From NCBI RefSeq assembly GCF_036409475.1, contig NZ_JAYRCK010000004.1, positions 124,001-188,000 of the forward strand: DNA of 64,000 bases, given 5' to 3'. Positions 7,972-16,017 of the stretch are shown here, piece by piece; position 1 is the first letter of the stretch, and each line of letters opens with the position of its first letter. The translations under genes and the position numbers were made by a program. Origin of the DNA: Scandinavium sp036409475 (GTDB lineage Bacteria > Pseudomonadota > Gammaproteobacteria > Enterobacterales > Enterobacteriaceae). The notes beneath the pieces were generated by a model that was not told where the DNA came from, made no database searches, and worked only from the letters and a program-made list of their open reading frames with translations.

Positions 7972-10611
7972 TTAGCTCTCCTTTTTCTCAATCCTGAGAC
8001 CGCTCTTATCCTGATAGCGATAACGGTAACGGGTGTTGCGAAAAGCCCCATCAACCCCACGCACATCGCCCGAAGGTTCCACAATGACAATCCTGACTTC
8101 CGGCATTTCCCGCTCTGCCGAATTTCCGGCATACAACAAATGCTGTAATCCCCACTTCCAGAGCCATTGCCCGTCCTCGCCCTCAGGAGTGCGACTGGGC
8201 GGCAAAGACACCTTTTCCTTTTCGAGCTTTAGCGAATATTGCCTGCGTTCGGACTCCGTCATGCGTGACTTTTGCCTCGGAATGATTAGCCACTCTCCGG
8301 TCAGCAGTTGAAGATTTAATGTGTTGTTTTTTTCATCGCGTAACGCGGCACGCAGCAACAGGAAGCTATTGTTGTCCTGTTCGCTATAACGGGTACGGGC
8401 CTTACTTTCTGGTTGGGTTGCTCCGACCATGGAAAGCGTCAGCCGGGCCTGTTGCTGCAATTCATTGATGCCAGGACGTGTGGGTGAAGTACGTTTTCCT
8501 TCGAGCAACTCATGCCGCCACAGGCTGAGTGGTTCACGTTCTTCCCTTTCCACATAGGTAGCCTCGAGCACTGGGCGAATATCCGTAGGCAAAGCTACCG
8601 AGGTTTTGTCATGCCAGACTTCCAGAGAACGACAGAGAATATAGGGCGCATACACCCAGGCACTGGCACCAAAAGCCTGATAAGGGGAAGCAAGTGCACT
8701 TTCCAGGGTCGGAGAAAGAAGCCACGCTTCACAGCGTGCGGCATCAGGGCGCGGCGTTTGTTGGTGACGCCATAAACGCCCCATGCGCTGCATCAGTAAA
8801 TCTGTGGGCGCCATACGGGTGACCAGGAAATCAGCGTCAATATCAATGGATTGCTCTAAGACCTGCGTCCCCACCAGCACGGCTCCGCCCTGTTGGCGAA
8901 CCTGCCAGCCCTCTTTGCCATAGCGATTTACCCAGCGTTCTTCGTGAGCAGTGCGATCGCGCTGGACATAGCGGGAATGCAGTAATCCACTGGCAATCCC
9001 CATGTCACTGCCACGCGACGCCAGGGTTGCATAACACGCCTGCGCAGCATCCACCGTGTTTTCAATCCACAGCACCTGTTGCCCCTGCTCTGCACGCAGT
9101 AACGCTTCTTCCAGCGCATCTTCGTCCTGGCTAAATTTAAGGGAAACGTTGCGATTCGTGGGCGAAAGCAATCTGCGCGTTTGCGCGACTGTTGCCCTCT
9201 GTGGCTGATAGGTGATCAGCGGATAGCCATCCCCACATTCAACTTTACCAGCGAATAGCGCATCCCGGCGCGACCGGGTCAGCGTGGCGCTTAAGATGAT
9301 GACAGTGCAGTGAAGATCCCGTAACACCTCGACAAGTTGCTGCAATATCAGGCCAGTGTACGGATCAAATGAGTGTACCTCGTCCACCACAACCACTTTT
9401 CCAGCCAGGCCAAACGTGCGCACGAATCCATGTTTCACGTTCATTGCGGCCATTAAAGCCTGATCAAGCGTACCCACTGCAAAAGGTGCCAGCAGCCCAC
9501 GTTTGCGAGAATCAAACCAGCTTCCCCCTGGCTGAGCGTCTTCACCGATCCCTTCCTGCAAATGGGCACTACCGTGTAACAGCAATGTTTTTTGCCATGC
9601 GCTTCCGGGCTCAATGATGTTCTGAAGCCAGTTGCTGAAACGCTGATAGATTTTGTTGGAGGTGAGCTGTGTCGGTAATGCGAAATAGACGCCCCGAGCC
9701 TCTCCTGCCGCCAGAACACGATATGCGGCATACAAAGCAGCTTCTGTTTTACCCATCCCCATCGGAGCTTCAAGAACATAAACGCCGGGCCCTTTGACAG
9801 CCTCAAACAAGGCTAGCTGCGCCTCATTCGGTTGATAACCGCCAAATTGTTCACCGAAGCTCAACCCTGGGCGGATGGCTGGCATTGACATATTGGCGTC
9901 GGTCAGCGCAAGGGGAAGTTGAGCGCGCCAGTCTTTCAGCGGATCAGTAAACCGTGGGCCAGAGCCAATCCAGTCGGCCACTGTTGTCAGGCCCGCCTGG
10001 GACAGTTGCTGCGAAAAGCTGAGAGCCTCCGGCCATGTTTCATTCAAGGCCTGTTGAAGCTCTTCGACCAGTTGCTGCCGTGCTGCCTGCCAGGCGACTC
10101 CGCCTAACATGTCGTCACTGGCTTTCATGCTGGCGTTGAATGTTCGTAATCCGTGGTGCTGGCCGATGACCGTACTCAGTTCCCCACGGCGGGTAATCGC
10201 CTGAATGGCAGAAGCACCTGCACCTGCATGGCCTCCCCAACTCTGCTCTAACTCGCGCAGTGCAAAGGCTTGAGCTGTCAACCCAAGAGATCTCAGCAAG
10301 GATTGAGTCAATAATGATGCAGGCCACTGCAGTGCGAGATGTAACCGCAGATAAAATAGCGGTGAGAGTTTGCCAATGTCATGACAGGCAGCAACCAACG
10401 AACATCCCGCGGGAAATAACGCACTCCTCAGAGGGACAGGAAATGTGGCAATTAGAGCCTGGGCGACATGCCCCACAATCAGACAGTGCTCGAAAACACT
10501 GCGCCCTGGCAGAAGGGTATCACCTGAAAGAAATGTTTTCGCAGGACACTCTCTGGCGTTCAGTGCCAGCATGACGGGCGACGCAGCCTGTATAGTTTTC
10601 GGAAGCCTCAT
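7972..10611 (-). CDS. cas3: CRISPR effector nuclease-helicase Cas3
   Basis: This 879-residue Cas3 has an HD nuclease domain first (AACHDIGKLSP, His77-Asp78, with GQHHGLR near residue 150) and then an SF2 helicase: Walker A APMGMGKTE at 282-290, DEVH box at 410-413, SAT at 441-443, and motif VI in DLLMQRMGRLWR. After Cascade binds a target, Cas3 nicks and degrades the displaced strand. It is the first gene of the cas operon; only 3 bases separate it from cas8e, so one promoter upstream of 10611 probably drives everything. All motifs are intact. Confidence 0.97.
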   Translation of the reverse strand: MRLPKTIQAASPVMLALNARECPAKTFLSGDTLLPGRSVFEHCLIVGHVAQALIATFPVPLRSALFPAGCSLVAACHDIGKLSPLFYLRLHLALQWPASLLTQSLLRSLGLTAQAFALRELEQSWGGHAGAGASAIQAITRRGELSTVIGQHHGLRTFNASMKASDDMLGGVAWQAARQQLVEELQQALNETWPEALSFSQQLSQAGLTTVADWIGSGPRFTDPLKDWRAQLPLALTDANMSMPAIRPGLSFGEQFGGYQPNEAQLALFEAVKGPGVYVLEAPMGMGKTEAALYAAYRVLAAGEARGVYFALPTQLTSNKIYQRFSNWLQNIIEPGSAWQKTLLLHGSAHLQEGIGEDAQPGGSWFDSRKRGLLAPFAVGTLDQALMAAMNVKHGFVRTFGLAGKVVVVDEVHSFDPYTGLILQQLVEVLRDLHCTVIILSATLTRSRRDALFAGKVECGDGYPLITYQPQRATVAQTRRLLSPTNRNVSLKFSQDEDALEEALLRAEQGQQVLWIENTVDAAQACYATLASRGSDMGIASGLLHSRYVQRDRTAHEERWVNRYGKEGWQVRQQGGAVLVGTQVLEQSIDIDADFLVTRMAPTDLLMQRMGRLWRHQQTPRPDAARCEAWLLSPTLESALASPYQAFGASAWVYAPYILCRSLEVWHDKTSVALPTDIRPVLEATYVEREEREPLSLWRHELLEGKRTSPTRPGINELQQQARLTLSMVGATQPESKARTRYSEQDNNSFLLLRAALRDEKNNTLNLQLLTGEWLIIPRQKSRMTESERRQYSLKLEKEKVSLPPSRTPEGEDGQWLWKWGLQHLLYAGNSAEREMPEVRIVIVEPSGDVRGVDGAFRNTRYRYRYQDKSGLRIEKKES

Positions 10612-10751
10612 AAGTTTGCTTATCCCAATGTTGTCGTGTTTCCCAACAGATAAATGGTGACAAGCACACTACCCTTGAAATTCAAAGGTTATTGTGTGAG
10701 GTGTCCGAAAAGCCGGATTATCAGAAAGATAAGGGTAGAAATGCAGAAAAG
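10612..10751 (-). promoter_or_regulatory. Presumed cas operon promoter region
   Basis: These 140 bases separate the ihfA terminator from the cas3 ATG. The cas operon promoter should be here, with weak ribosome-binding bases (GGATAA) about 9 bases before the ATG. I do not see a clear sigma-70 hexamer pair, which would fit a silenced or activator-dependent promoter such as the H-NS-repressed cas promoter of E. coli; that comparison is inference. Confidence 0.4.
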
Positions 10752-10778
10752 AAAAAAGGCCGCATAAGCGGCCTTTTT
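10752..10778 (-). terminator. Rho-independent terminator of the pheST-ihfA operon
   Basis: The stem GGCCGC/GCGGCC (10758-10763 with 10768-10773) closes an ATAA loop. It is flanked by an A run at 10752-10757, which gives a six-U tail on the minus strand after ihfA, and a T run on the other side, so it may also act in the opposite direction. Confidence 0.9.
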
Positions 10779-10791
10779 GGTTAATCAGAAA

Positions 10792-11091
10792 TTACTCTGC
10801 TTTGGGCGAAGCGTTTTCGACACGGCTTTTTAACTTCTGTCCGGGTCTGAAGGTCACCACGCGCCGGGCTGTAATGGGAATATCCTCGCCCGTCTTCGGG
10901 TTGCGCCCGGGGCGTTGATTTTTATCGCGCAAATCGAAGTTACCAAAACCGGAGAGTTTTACCTGCTCACCGTTTTCAAGAGCGCGACGGATCTCTTCGA
11001 AAAACAGCTCTACCAGTTCTTTGGCATCCCGTTTGCTAAGCCCAAGCTTATCAAACAGATATTCTGACATTTCAGCTTTTGTAAGCGCCAT
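10792..11091 (-). CDS. ihfA: Integration host factor alpha subunit
   Basis: This 99-residue HU/IHF-family DNA-bending protein is of standard IhfA length. The DNA-intercalating arm with RNPKTGEDIPITARRVVTF and the N-terminal KAEMSEYLFDKLGLSKRDAKE are nearly those of E. coli. With IhfB it forms the heterodimer that bends DNA sharply at many promoters, in phage integration and in type I-E CRISPR adaptation. It follows pheT by four bases and shares its operon. Confidence 0.97.
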   Translation of the reverse strand: MALTKAEMSEYLFDKLGLSKRDAKELVELFFEEIRRALENGEQVKLSGFGNFDLRDKNQRPGRNPKTGEDIPITARRVVTFRPGQKLKSRVENASPKAE

Positions 11092-11095
11092 AGGT

Positions 11096-13483
11096 TCAAT
11101 CCCTCAATGATGCCTGGAATCGCTCTTTTAATGCCTCTACACATTTGGCGACGGTAGCGGCAATATCCTCTTCTTCGAGTGTACGGCTGGTATCCTGAAG
11201 GATTAGGCTGATAGCGAGGCTCTTATAGCCCTCCGCCACACCCTTACCGCGGTACACGTCAAACAAGTTTACGCCAACTACATGATTTACGCCAACTTTC
11301 TTACACTCGGCAAGAATATCTGCGGCTGGGACGTTTTCTGCCACCACCACAGCGATATCACGACGGTTCGCCGGGAAGCGGGAAATCTCTTTCGCCTGAG
11401 GCACCACGCGGTCTGCGAGCTTGTTCCACTCCAGTTCAAAGACCATCGTGCGACCGTTCAGGTCCAGTTTACGTTCCAGCTCAGGATGAACAACCCCAAT
11501 GAAACCAATACGTTCGCCTTTCAGATAAATCGCCGCAGACTGACCCGGATGCAGCGCCGGATTCGCTTCAACCCTGAACTGGATATCGCCCAGCTTGCCG
11601 GTCAAATCGAGGACTGCTTCGAGATCGCCTTTTAAATCATAGAAATCAACTGTCTCTTTCGCCAGGTTCCAATGCTCTTCATAGCGATTTCCACAAATCA
11701 CACCGCTCAGCATGACATCCTGACGGATGCCCAGAGGCGCCTGGGTATCTGGCACGAAGCGCAGGCCGCTTTCGAAGATACGTACTCGACTTTGCTGGCG
11801 GTTCTGGTTGTACACCACGGTGCCCAGCAGGCCTGTCCACAAAGACAGACGCATGGCTGACATTTCGCTGGAAATCGGGCTTGGCAGAATCAGCGCTTCT
11901 TCACCCGGATGGATCAGTTGCTGCACCTTCGGGTCAACGAAGCTGTAGGTGATCACTTCCTGGTAGCCTTTGTCGTTCAGCATGGTTTTCACACGCTTGA
12001 GTGACAGGTTGGCTTCTTTGTGGGTGCCCATGATCAAACCAGCCTGGACTGGCGTATCAGGAATATTGTTGTAGCCGTAGACACGCGCCACTTCTTCCAC
12101 CAGGTCTTCTTCGATTTCCATATCGAAACGCCAGCTTGGCGCTACTGCTTGCCACTGGTCCTGGCCTTCAGTGACTTCACAGCCCAGACGACGCAGGATG
12201 TCGCTGACCTGAGCATCAGCAATGTGATGGCCAATCAGGCGGTCCAGCTTGCTGCGACGCAGAGTGATGGTGGCACGCTTTGGCAGAGTCGCTTCGTGAG
12301 TGACATCAATCACCGGACCCGCTTCGCCGCCACAGAGGTCAATCAGCAGGCGGGTTGCACGTTCCATCGCTTTGTACTGCAGCGCTGGATCGACACCACG
12401 CTCATAGCGATGAGAAGCATCGGTATGCAGACCCTGACGGCGCGCACGACCGGTAATGGAAAGTGGGTTGAAGAAGGCACATTCCAGCAGGACGTTTTGC
12501 GTTTCACCGTTTACGCCTGAGTGCTCACCGCCGAAGATACCGCCCATCGCCAGCGCTTTGTTGTGGTCGGCGATGACCAGCGTGTCAGCGCTGAGTTTCG
12601 CTTCGTTACCGTCCAACAGCACCAGCGTTTCGCCCTCTTTCGCCCTACGCACGACGATACCGCCGTCGATACGATCCAGGTCGAAGGCGTGCATCGGCTG
12701 ACCCAATTCAAGCAGCACGTAGTTGGTGACGTCGACAACAGCATCGATAGAACGGATACCGCAACGACGCAGTTTCTCTTTCATCCACAGCGGCGTAGCA
12801 GCTTTAACGTTAATGCCTTTGACGACACGCCCCAGATAGCGCGGGCAAGCTTCGGTGGCTTCAACCTTAATTGGGAAGGTGTCAGTAATGGTTGCTGCCA
12901 CTGGGGCCATTTCTGGCTCGTTCAGCGGCTGCTGGTTCAGCACTGCCACGTCACGGGCGACCCCGATGATGCCCAGGCAATCAGCACGGTTTGGTGTGAC
13001 GCTGATTTCGATGGTGTTGTCATCAAGCTTCAGATACTCACGGATATCCATGCCCAACGGCGCATCAGCTGGCAGCTCGATAATACCGCTATGATCGTCG
13101 GAAATACCCAGCTCAGAGAAAGAACACAGCATGCCTTCAGAAGGCTCACCGCGCAGCTTCGCCGCTTTGATTTTAAAATCGCCCGGCAGAACGGCGCCGA
13201 TGGTTGCCACCGCCACTTTCAGGCCCTGACGGCAGTTTGGCGCGCCGCAGACGATATCCAGCAGACGCTCGCCGCCGACATTAATTTTGGTGACACGCAG
13301 TTTGTCCGCATTCGGATGCTGACCACACTCCACCACTTCGCCTACAACCACACCGTTGAACACACCAGCGACCGGCTCAACGCCGTCCACTTCCAGGCCT
13401 GCCATGGTGATTTGGCCGGACAGCGCTTCGCTGTCGATGGCCGGGTTAACCCATTCGCGTAACCACAGTTCACTGAATTTCAT
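11096..13483 (-). CDS. pheT: Phenylalanine--tRNA ligase beta subunit
   Basis: This 795-residue protein matches the family length. The order is an N-terminal tRNA-binding OB-fold region (GVVVGEVVECGQHPNADKLRV), the B3/B4 editing region, B5, a catalytic-like core and a C-terminal anticodon-binding FDX-ACB domain (EISRFPANRRDIAVVV). With PheS it forms the alpha2-beta2 enzyme that charges tRNA-Phe; the beta subunit hydrolyses mischarged Tyr-tRNA. It starts 15 bases after pheS and ends four bases before ihfA. Confidence 0.98.
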   Translation of the reverse strand: MKFSELWLREWVNPAIDSEALSGQITMAGLEVDGVEPVAGVFNGVVVGEVVECGQHPNADKLRVTKINVGGERLLDIVCGAPNCRQGLKVAVATIGAVLPGDFKIKAAKLRGEPSEGMLCSFSELGISDDHSGIIELPADAPLGMDIREYLKLDDNTIEISVTPNRADCLGIIGVARDVAVLNQQPLNEPEMAPVAATITDTFPIKVEATEACPRYLGRVVKGINVKAATPLWMKEKLRRCGIRSIDAVVDVTNYVLLELGQPMHAFDLDRIDGGIVVRRAKEGETLVLLDGNEAKLSADTLVIADHNKALAMGGIFGGEHSGVNGETQNVLLECAFFNPLSITGRARRQGLHTDASHRYERGVDPALQYKAMERATRLLIDLCGGEAGPVIDVTHEATLPKRATITLRRSKLDRLIGHHIADAQVSDILRRLGCEVTEGQDQWQAVAPSWRFDMEIEEDLVEEVARVYGYNNIPDTPVQAGLIMGTHKEANLSLKRVKTMLNDKGYQEVITYSFVDPKVQQLIHPGEEALILPSPISSEMSAMRLSLWTGLLGTVVYNQNRQQSRVRIFESGLRFVPDTQAPLGIRQDVMLSGVICGNRYEEHWNLAKETVDFYDLKGDLEAVLDLTGKLGDIQFRVEANPALHPGQSAAIYLKGERIGFIGVVHPELERKLDLNGRTMVFELEWNKLADRVVPQAKEISRFPANRRDIAVVVAENVPAADILAECKKVGVNHVVGVNLFDVYRGKGVAEGYKSLAISLILQDTSRTLEEEDIAATVAKCVEALKERFQASLRD

Positions 13484-13498
13484 TGTTCTGTCCTGCCC

Positions 13499-14482
13499 TT
13501 ATTTAAACTGTTTGAGGAAACGCAGATCGTTTTCGAAGAATGCGCGCAAGTCGGTGACACCGTAACGCAGCATGGTCAGACGCTCCATACCCATGCCGAA
13601 GGCGAAGCCGGAGTAAACTTCCGGGTCGATACCCACGTTACGCAGGACGTTCGGGTGCACCATGCCACAGCCCAGCACTTCCAGCCATTTGCCGTTTTTA
13701 CCCATGACGTCCACTTCTGCAGACGGTTCAGTGAACGGGAAGTAAGACGGACGGAAACGGACCTGCAAATCTTCTTCAAAGAAGTTATTCAGGAAATCGT
13801 GCAGCGTGCCCTTCAGGTTGGTGAAGCTGATGTTGGTGTCAACAATCAGGCCTTCCATCTGATGGAACATTGGGGTGTGCGTCTGATCGTAGTCGTTACG
13901 ATACACGCGGCCCGGCGCAATAATACGAATCGGCGGCTGCTTGTCTTTCATGGTACGGATCTGTACGCCAGACGTCTGGGTACGCAGCAGACGGGTAGCA
14001 TCAAACCAGAAAGTGTCGTGGTCAGCGCGTGCCGGGTGGTGACCCGGAATGTTCAGGGCATCGAAGTTATGATAGTCATCTTCAATTTCAGGCCCTGTTG
14101 CGACGGTAAAGCCGAGCTCACCGAAGAAACTTTCAATGCGGTCGATGGTGCGAGTCACAGGATGCAGCCCGCCGGTTTCAATGCGACGACCAGGCAGAGA
14201 AACATCGATGGTTTCAGCCGCCAGACGGGCGTTCAGGGCCGCGCCTTCAAGGGCCGCTTTACGCTCATTTAACGCCTGCTGAACCTGCTCTTTCGCTTCG
14301 TTAATGACCGCGCCTGCTGCCGGGCGTTCTTCCGCCGGCAATTCACGCAGGGTGGTCATCTGAAGGGTCAAATGCCCTTTCTTGCCCAGATACTCAACAC
14401 GCACGTTATCCAGCGTGGCGACATCATGAGCTTCATTTATGGCTGCCTTAGCACTGGCAACCAGCTCTGCGAGATGTGACAT
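13499..14482 (-). CDS. pheS: Phenylalanine--tRNA ligase alpha subunit
   Basis: This 327-residue class II synthetase catalytic subunit has an N-terminal coiled coil that binds tRNA. The class II motifs are visible: motif 2 around IAPGRVYRNDYDQTHTPMFHQ and motif 3 in GFAFGMGMERLTML. It makes phenylalanyl-adenylate. Expression should be controlled by the pheM leader and the attenuator just upstream. Confidence 0.98.
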   Translation of the reverse strand: MSHLAELVASAKAAINEAHDVATLDNVRVEYLGKKGHLTLQMTTLRELPAEERPAAGAVINEAKEQVQQALNERKAALEGAALNARLAAETIDVSLPGRRIETGGLHPVTRTIDRIESFFGELGFTVATGPEIEDDYHNFDALNIPGHHPARADHDTFWFDATRLLRTQTSGVQIRTMKDKQPPIRIIAPGRVYRNDYDQTHTPMFHQMEGLIVDTNISFTNLKGTLHDFLNNFFEEDLQVRFRPSYFPFTEPSAEVDVMGKNGKWLEVLGCGMVHPNVLRNVGIDPEVYSGFAFGMGMERLTMLRYGVTDLRAFFENDLRFLKQFK

Positions 14483-14523
14483 GGTTTTCCTCGTTATTTA
14501 GCGATTTTCATCAACGGCAGATA

Positions 14524-14551
14524 CAAAAAAAGCCTCCGCGATGGAGGCTTT
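14524..14551 (-). terminator. pheST attenuator
   Basis: The stem GCCTCC/GGAGGC (14532-14537 with 14543-14548) is followed on the minus strand by a run of seven U (plus-strand A at 14525-14531). It lies between pheM and pheS, where the E. coli attenuator is located. Ribosome stalling at the Phe codons of pheM would prevent it forming when charged tRNA-Phe is scarce. Confidence 0.88.
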
Positions 14552-14597
14552 CTGGCGCTGTTTTCCGTTTCTTCTCTCACGCGCTAGCCTCCTGGTT

Positions 14598-14642
14598 TCA
14601 GGTGCTAAAGTAAAAAAAGAAGCGGAAAATAGCAGCATTCAT
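14598..14642 (-). CDS. pheM: pheST leader peptide
   Basis: A 14-codon reading frame encodes [14 protein letters not shown], with five phenylalanines in seven positions, and ends in TGA. This is the leader peptide of the pheST operon. Its function is in cis: the rate of translation across the Phe codons reports the level of charged tRNA-Phe and decides whether the downstream attenuator at 14524-14551 forms. Confidence 0.95.
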
Positions 14643-14721
14643 GCTTGCGTTACCTTGTCTGAAAAGGTCTGTGAAGTGCTTATTGAAAAGTCTTCACCCT
14701 GAAAAGTCAATGAGTTGACTT

Positions 14722-14757
14722 TACAAAAACGAAAAGAGGGAGGCAAGCCTCCCTCTT
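14722..14757 (-). terminator. Terminator after rplT
   Basis: A near-perfect inverted repeat of GAGGGAGGC with GCCTCCCTC (14736-14755) is followed on the minus strand by TTTTCG and a further U run. It lies between the rplT stop and pheM and should end the infC-rpmI-rplT transcript, at least partly. Confidence 0.85.
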
Positions 14758-14765
14758 CAACTGGC

Positions 14766-15122
14766 TTATGCCAGTGCTGATTTCGCTTTTTCGACCAGAG
14801 CGGTGAACGCTACTTTGTCGAATACGGCGATGTCAGCCAGGATCTTACGGTCGATTTCAACAGAGGCTTTTTTCAGGCCGTTGATGAATTTGCTGTAAGA
14901 AATACCGTTCTGACGTGCTGCTGCGTTGATACGCGCAATCCACAGTTGACGGAACTGACGCTTACGTTGACGACGGTCACGGTAAGCGTACTGACCTGCT
15001 TTGATAACAGCCTGGAAGGCAACGCGGTATACGCGTGAACGCGCACCGTAGTAGCCTTTAGCTTGTTTCAAAATTTTCTTGTGACGTGCACGTGCAATTA
15101 CACCACGTTTTACGCGAGCCAT
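14766..15122 (-). CDS. rplT: 50S ribosomal protein L20
   Basis: This 118-residue, highly basic protein starts MARVKRGVIARARHKKILKQ and matches L20 throughout (AKGYYGARSRVYRVA, NGISYSKFINGLKKA). It binds 23S rRNA early in 50S assembly. In E. coli it also represses translation of rpmI and rplT by binding a leader structure. It follows rpmI in the same order as in E. coli. Confidence 0.98.
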   Translation of the reverse strand: MARVKRGVIARARHKKILKQAKGYYGARSRVYRVAFQAVIKAGQYAYRDRRQRKRQFRQLWIARINAAARQNGISYSKFINGLKKASVEIDRKILADIAVFDKVAFTALVEKAKSALA

Positions 15123-15173
15123 ATGTGCTCTCCTGTCTCTATATTCTTAGTAAAAAAGTTAAACGTTAACGGC

Positions 15174-15458
<285 letters not shown>

Positions 15459-15471
15459 TTACTTGAAGGCC

Positions 15472-16014
15472 TTACTGTTTCTTCTTAGGAGCAAGCACCA
15501 TGATCATCTGGCGGCCTTCGATCTTCGTAGGGAAGGATTCGACCACTGCCAGTTCACTCAGATCGTCACGGACGCGGTTAAGCACTTCCATACCGATCTG
15601 TTGGTGGGCCATTTCACGACCGCGGAAACGCAGTGTGATTTTGGCCTTATCGCCCTCTTCGAGAAAGCGTACCAGGCTGCGGAGTTTTACCTGGTAATCG
15701 CCATCGTCGGTGCCAGGTCGGAATTTGATTTCCTTAACCTGAACAATTTTTTGCTTTTTCTTCTGTTCCTTAGAAGATTTGCTCTTTTCATAGAGGAATT
15801 TGCCGTAGTCCATGATTCGGCAAACTGGCGGTTCGGCGTTAGGACTGATCTCTACCAGATCCACTCCTGCTTCTTCAGCTTTTTCCAGAGCTTCTCTCAG
15901 ACTCACAATACCAAGCTGTTCGCCTTCCAGACCTGTTAAGCGAACTTCCTGAACTCGAATCTCGCCATTGATACGATTCGGACGTGCCGTTTGTACTCGT
16001 TTTCCGCCTTTAAT
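15472..16014 (-). CDS. infC: Translation initiation factor IF-3 (AUU start)
   Basis: The 180-residue protein begins at an ATT codon at 16014 and reads IKGGKRVQTARPNRINGEIR, exactly the mature IF-3 N-terminus. An internal ATG at 15906 would delete the N-terminal domain and is not the start. The AUU codon is how IF-3 represses its own translation, since it discriminates against non-standard starts. The C-terminal domain contains KEIKFRPGTDDGDYQVK. The gene begins three bases after the thrS stop. Confidence 0.97.
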   Translation of the reverse strand: MKGGKRVQTARPNRINGEIRVQEVRLTGLEGEQLGIVSLREALEKAEEAGVDLVEISPNAEPPVCRIMDYGKFLYEKSKSSKEQKKKQKIVQVKEIKFRPGTDDGDYQVKLRSLVRFLEEGDKAKITLRFRGREMAHQQIGMEVLNRVRDDLSELAVVESFPTKIEGRQMIMVLAPKKKQ

Positions 16015-16017
16015 ACC

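Noticed and set aside
12521..13462. 313-residue frame antisense to pheT, and similar long antisense frames over oppA, narG, narH and adhE
   Set aside because: They are shadow frames caused by codon bias of the strongly conserved genes on the other strand.
15472..15906. Shorter infC starting at the internal ATG 15906
   Set aside because: It would delete the N-terminal domain; the AUU start at 16014 restores the exact 180-residue IF-3.
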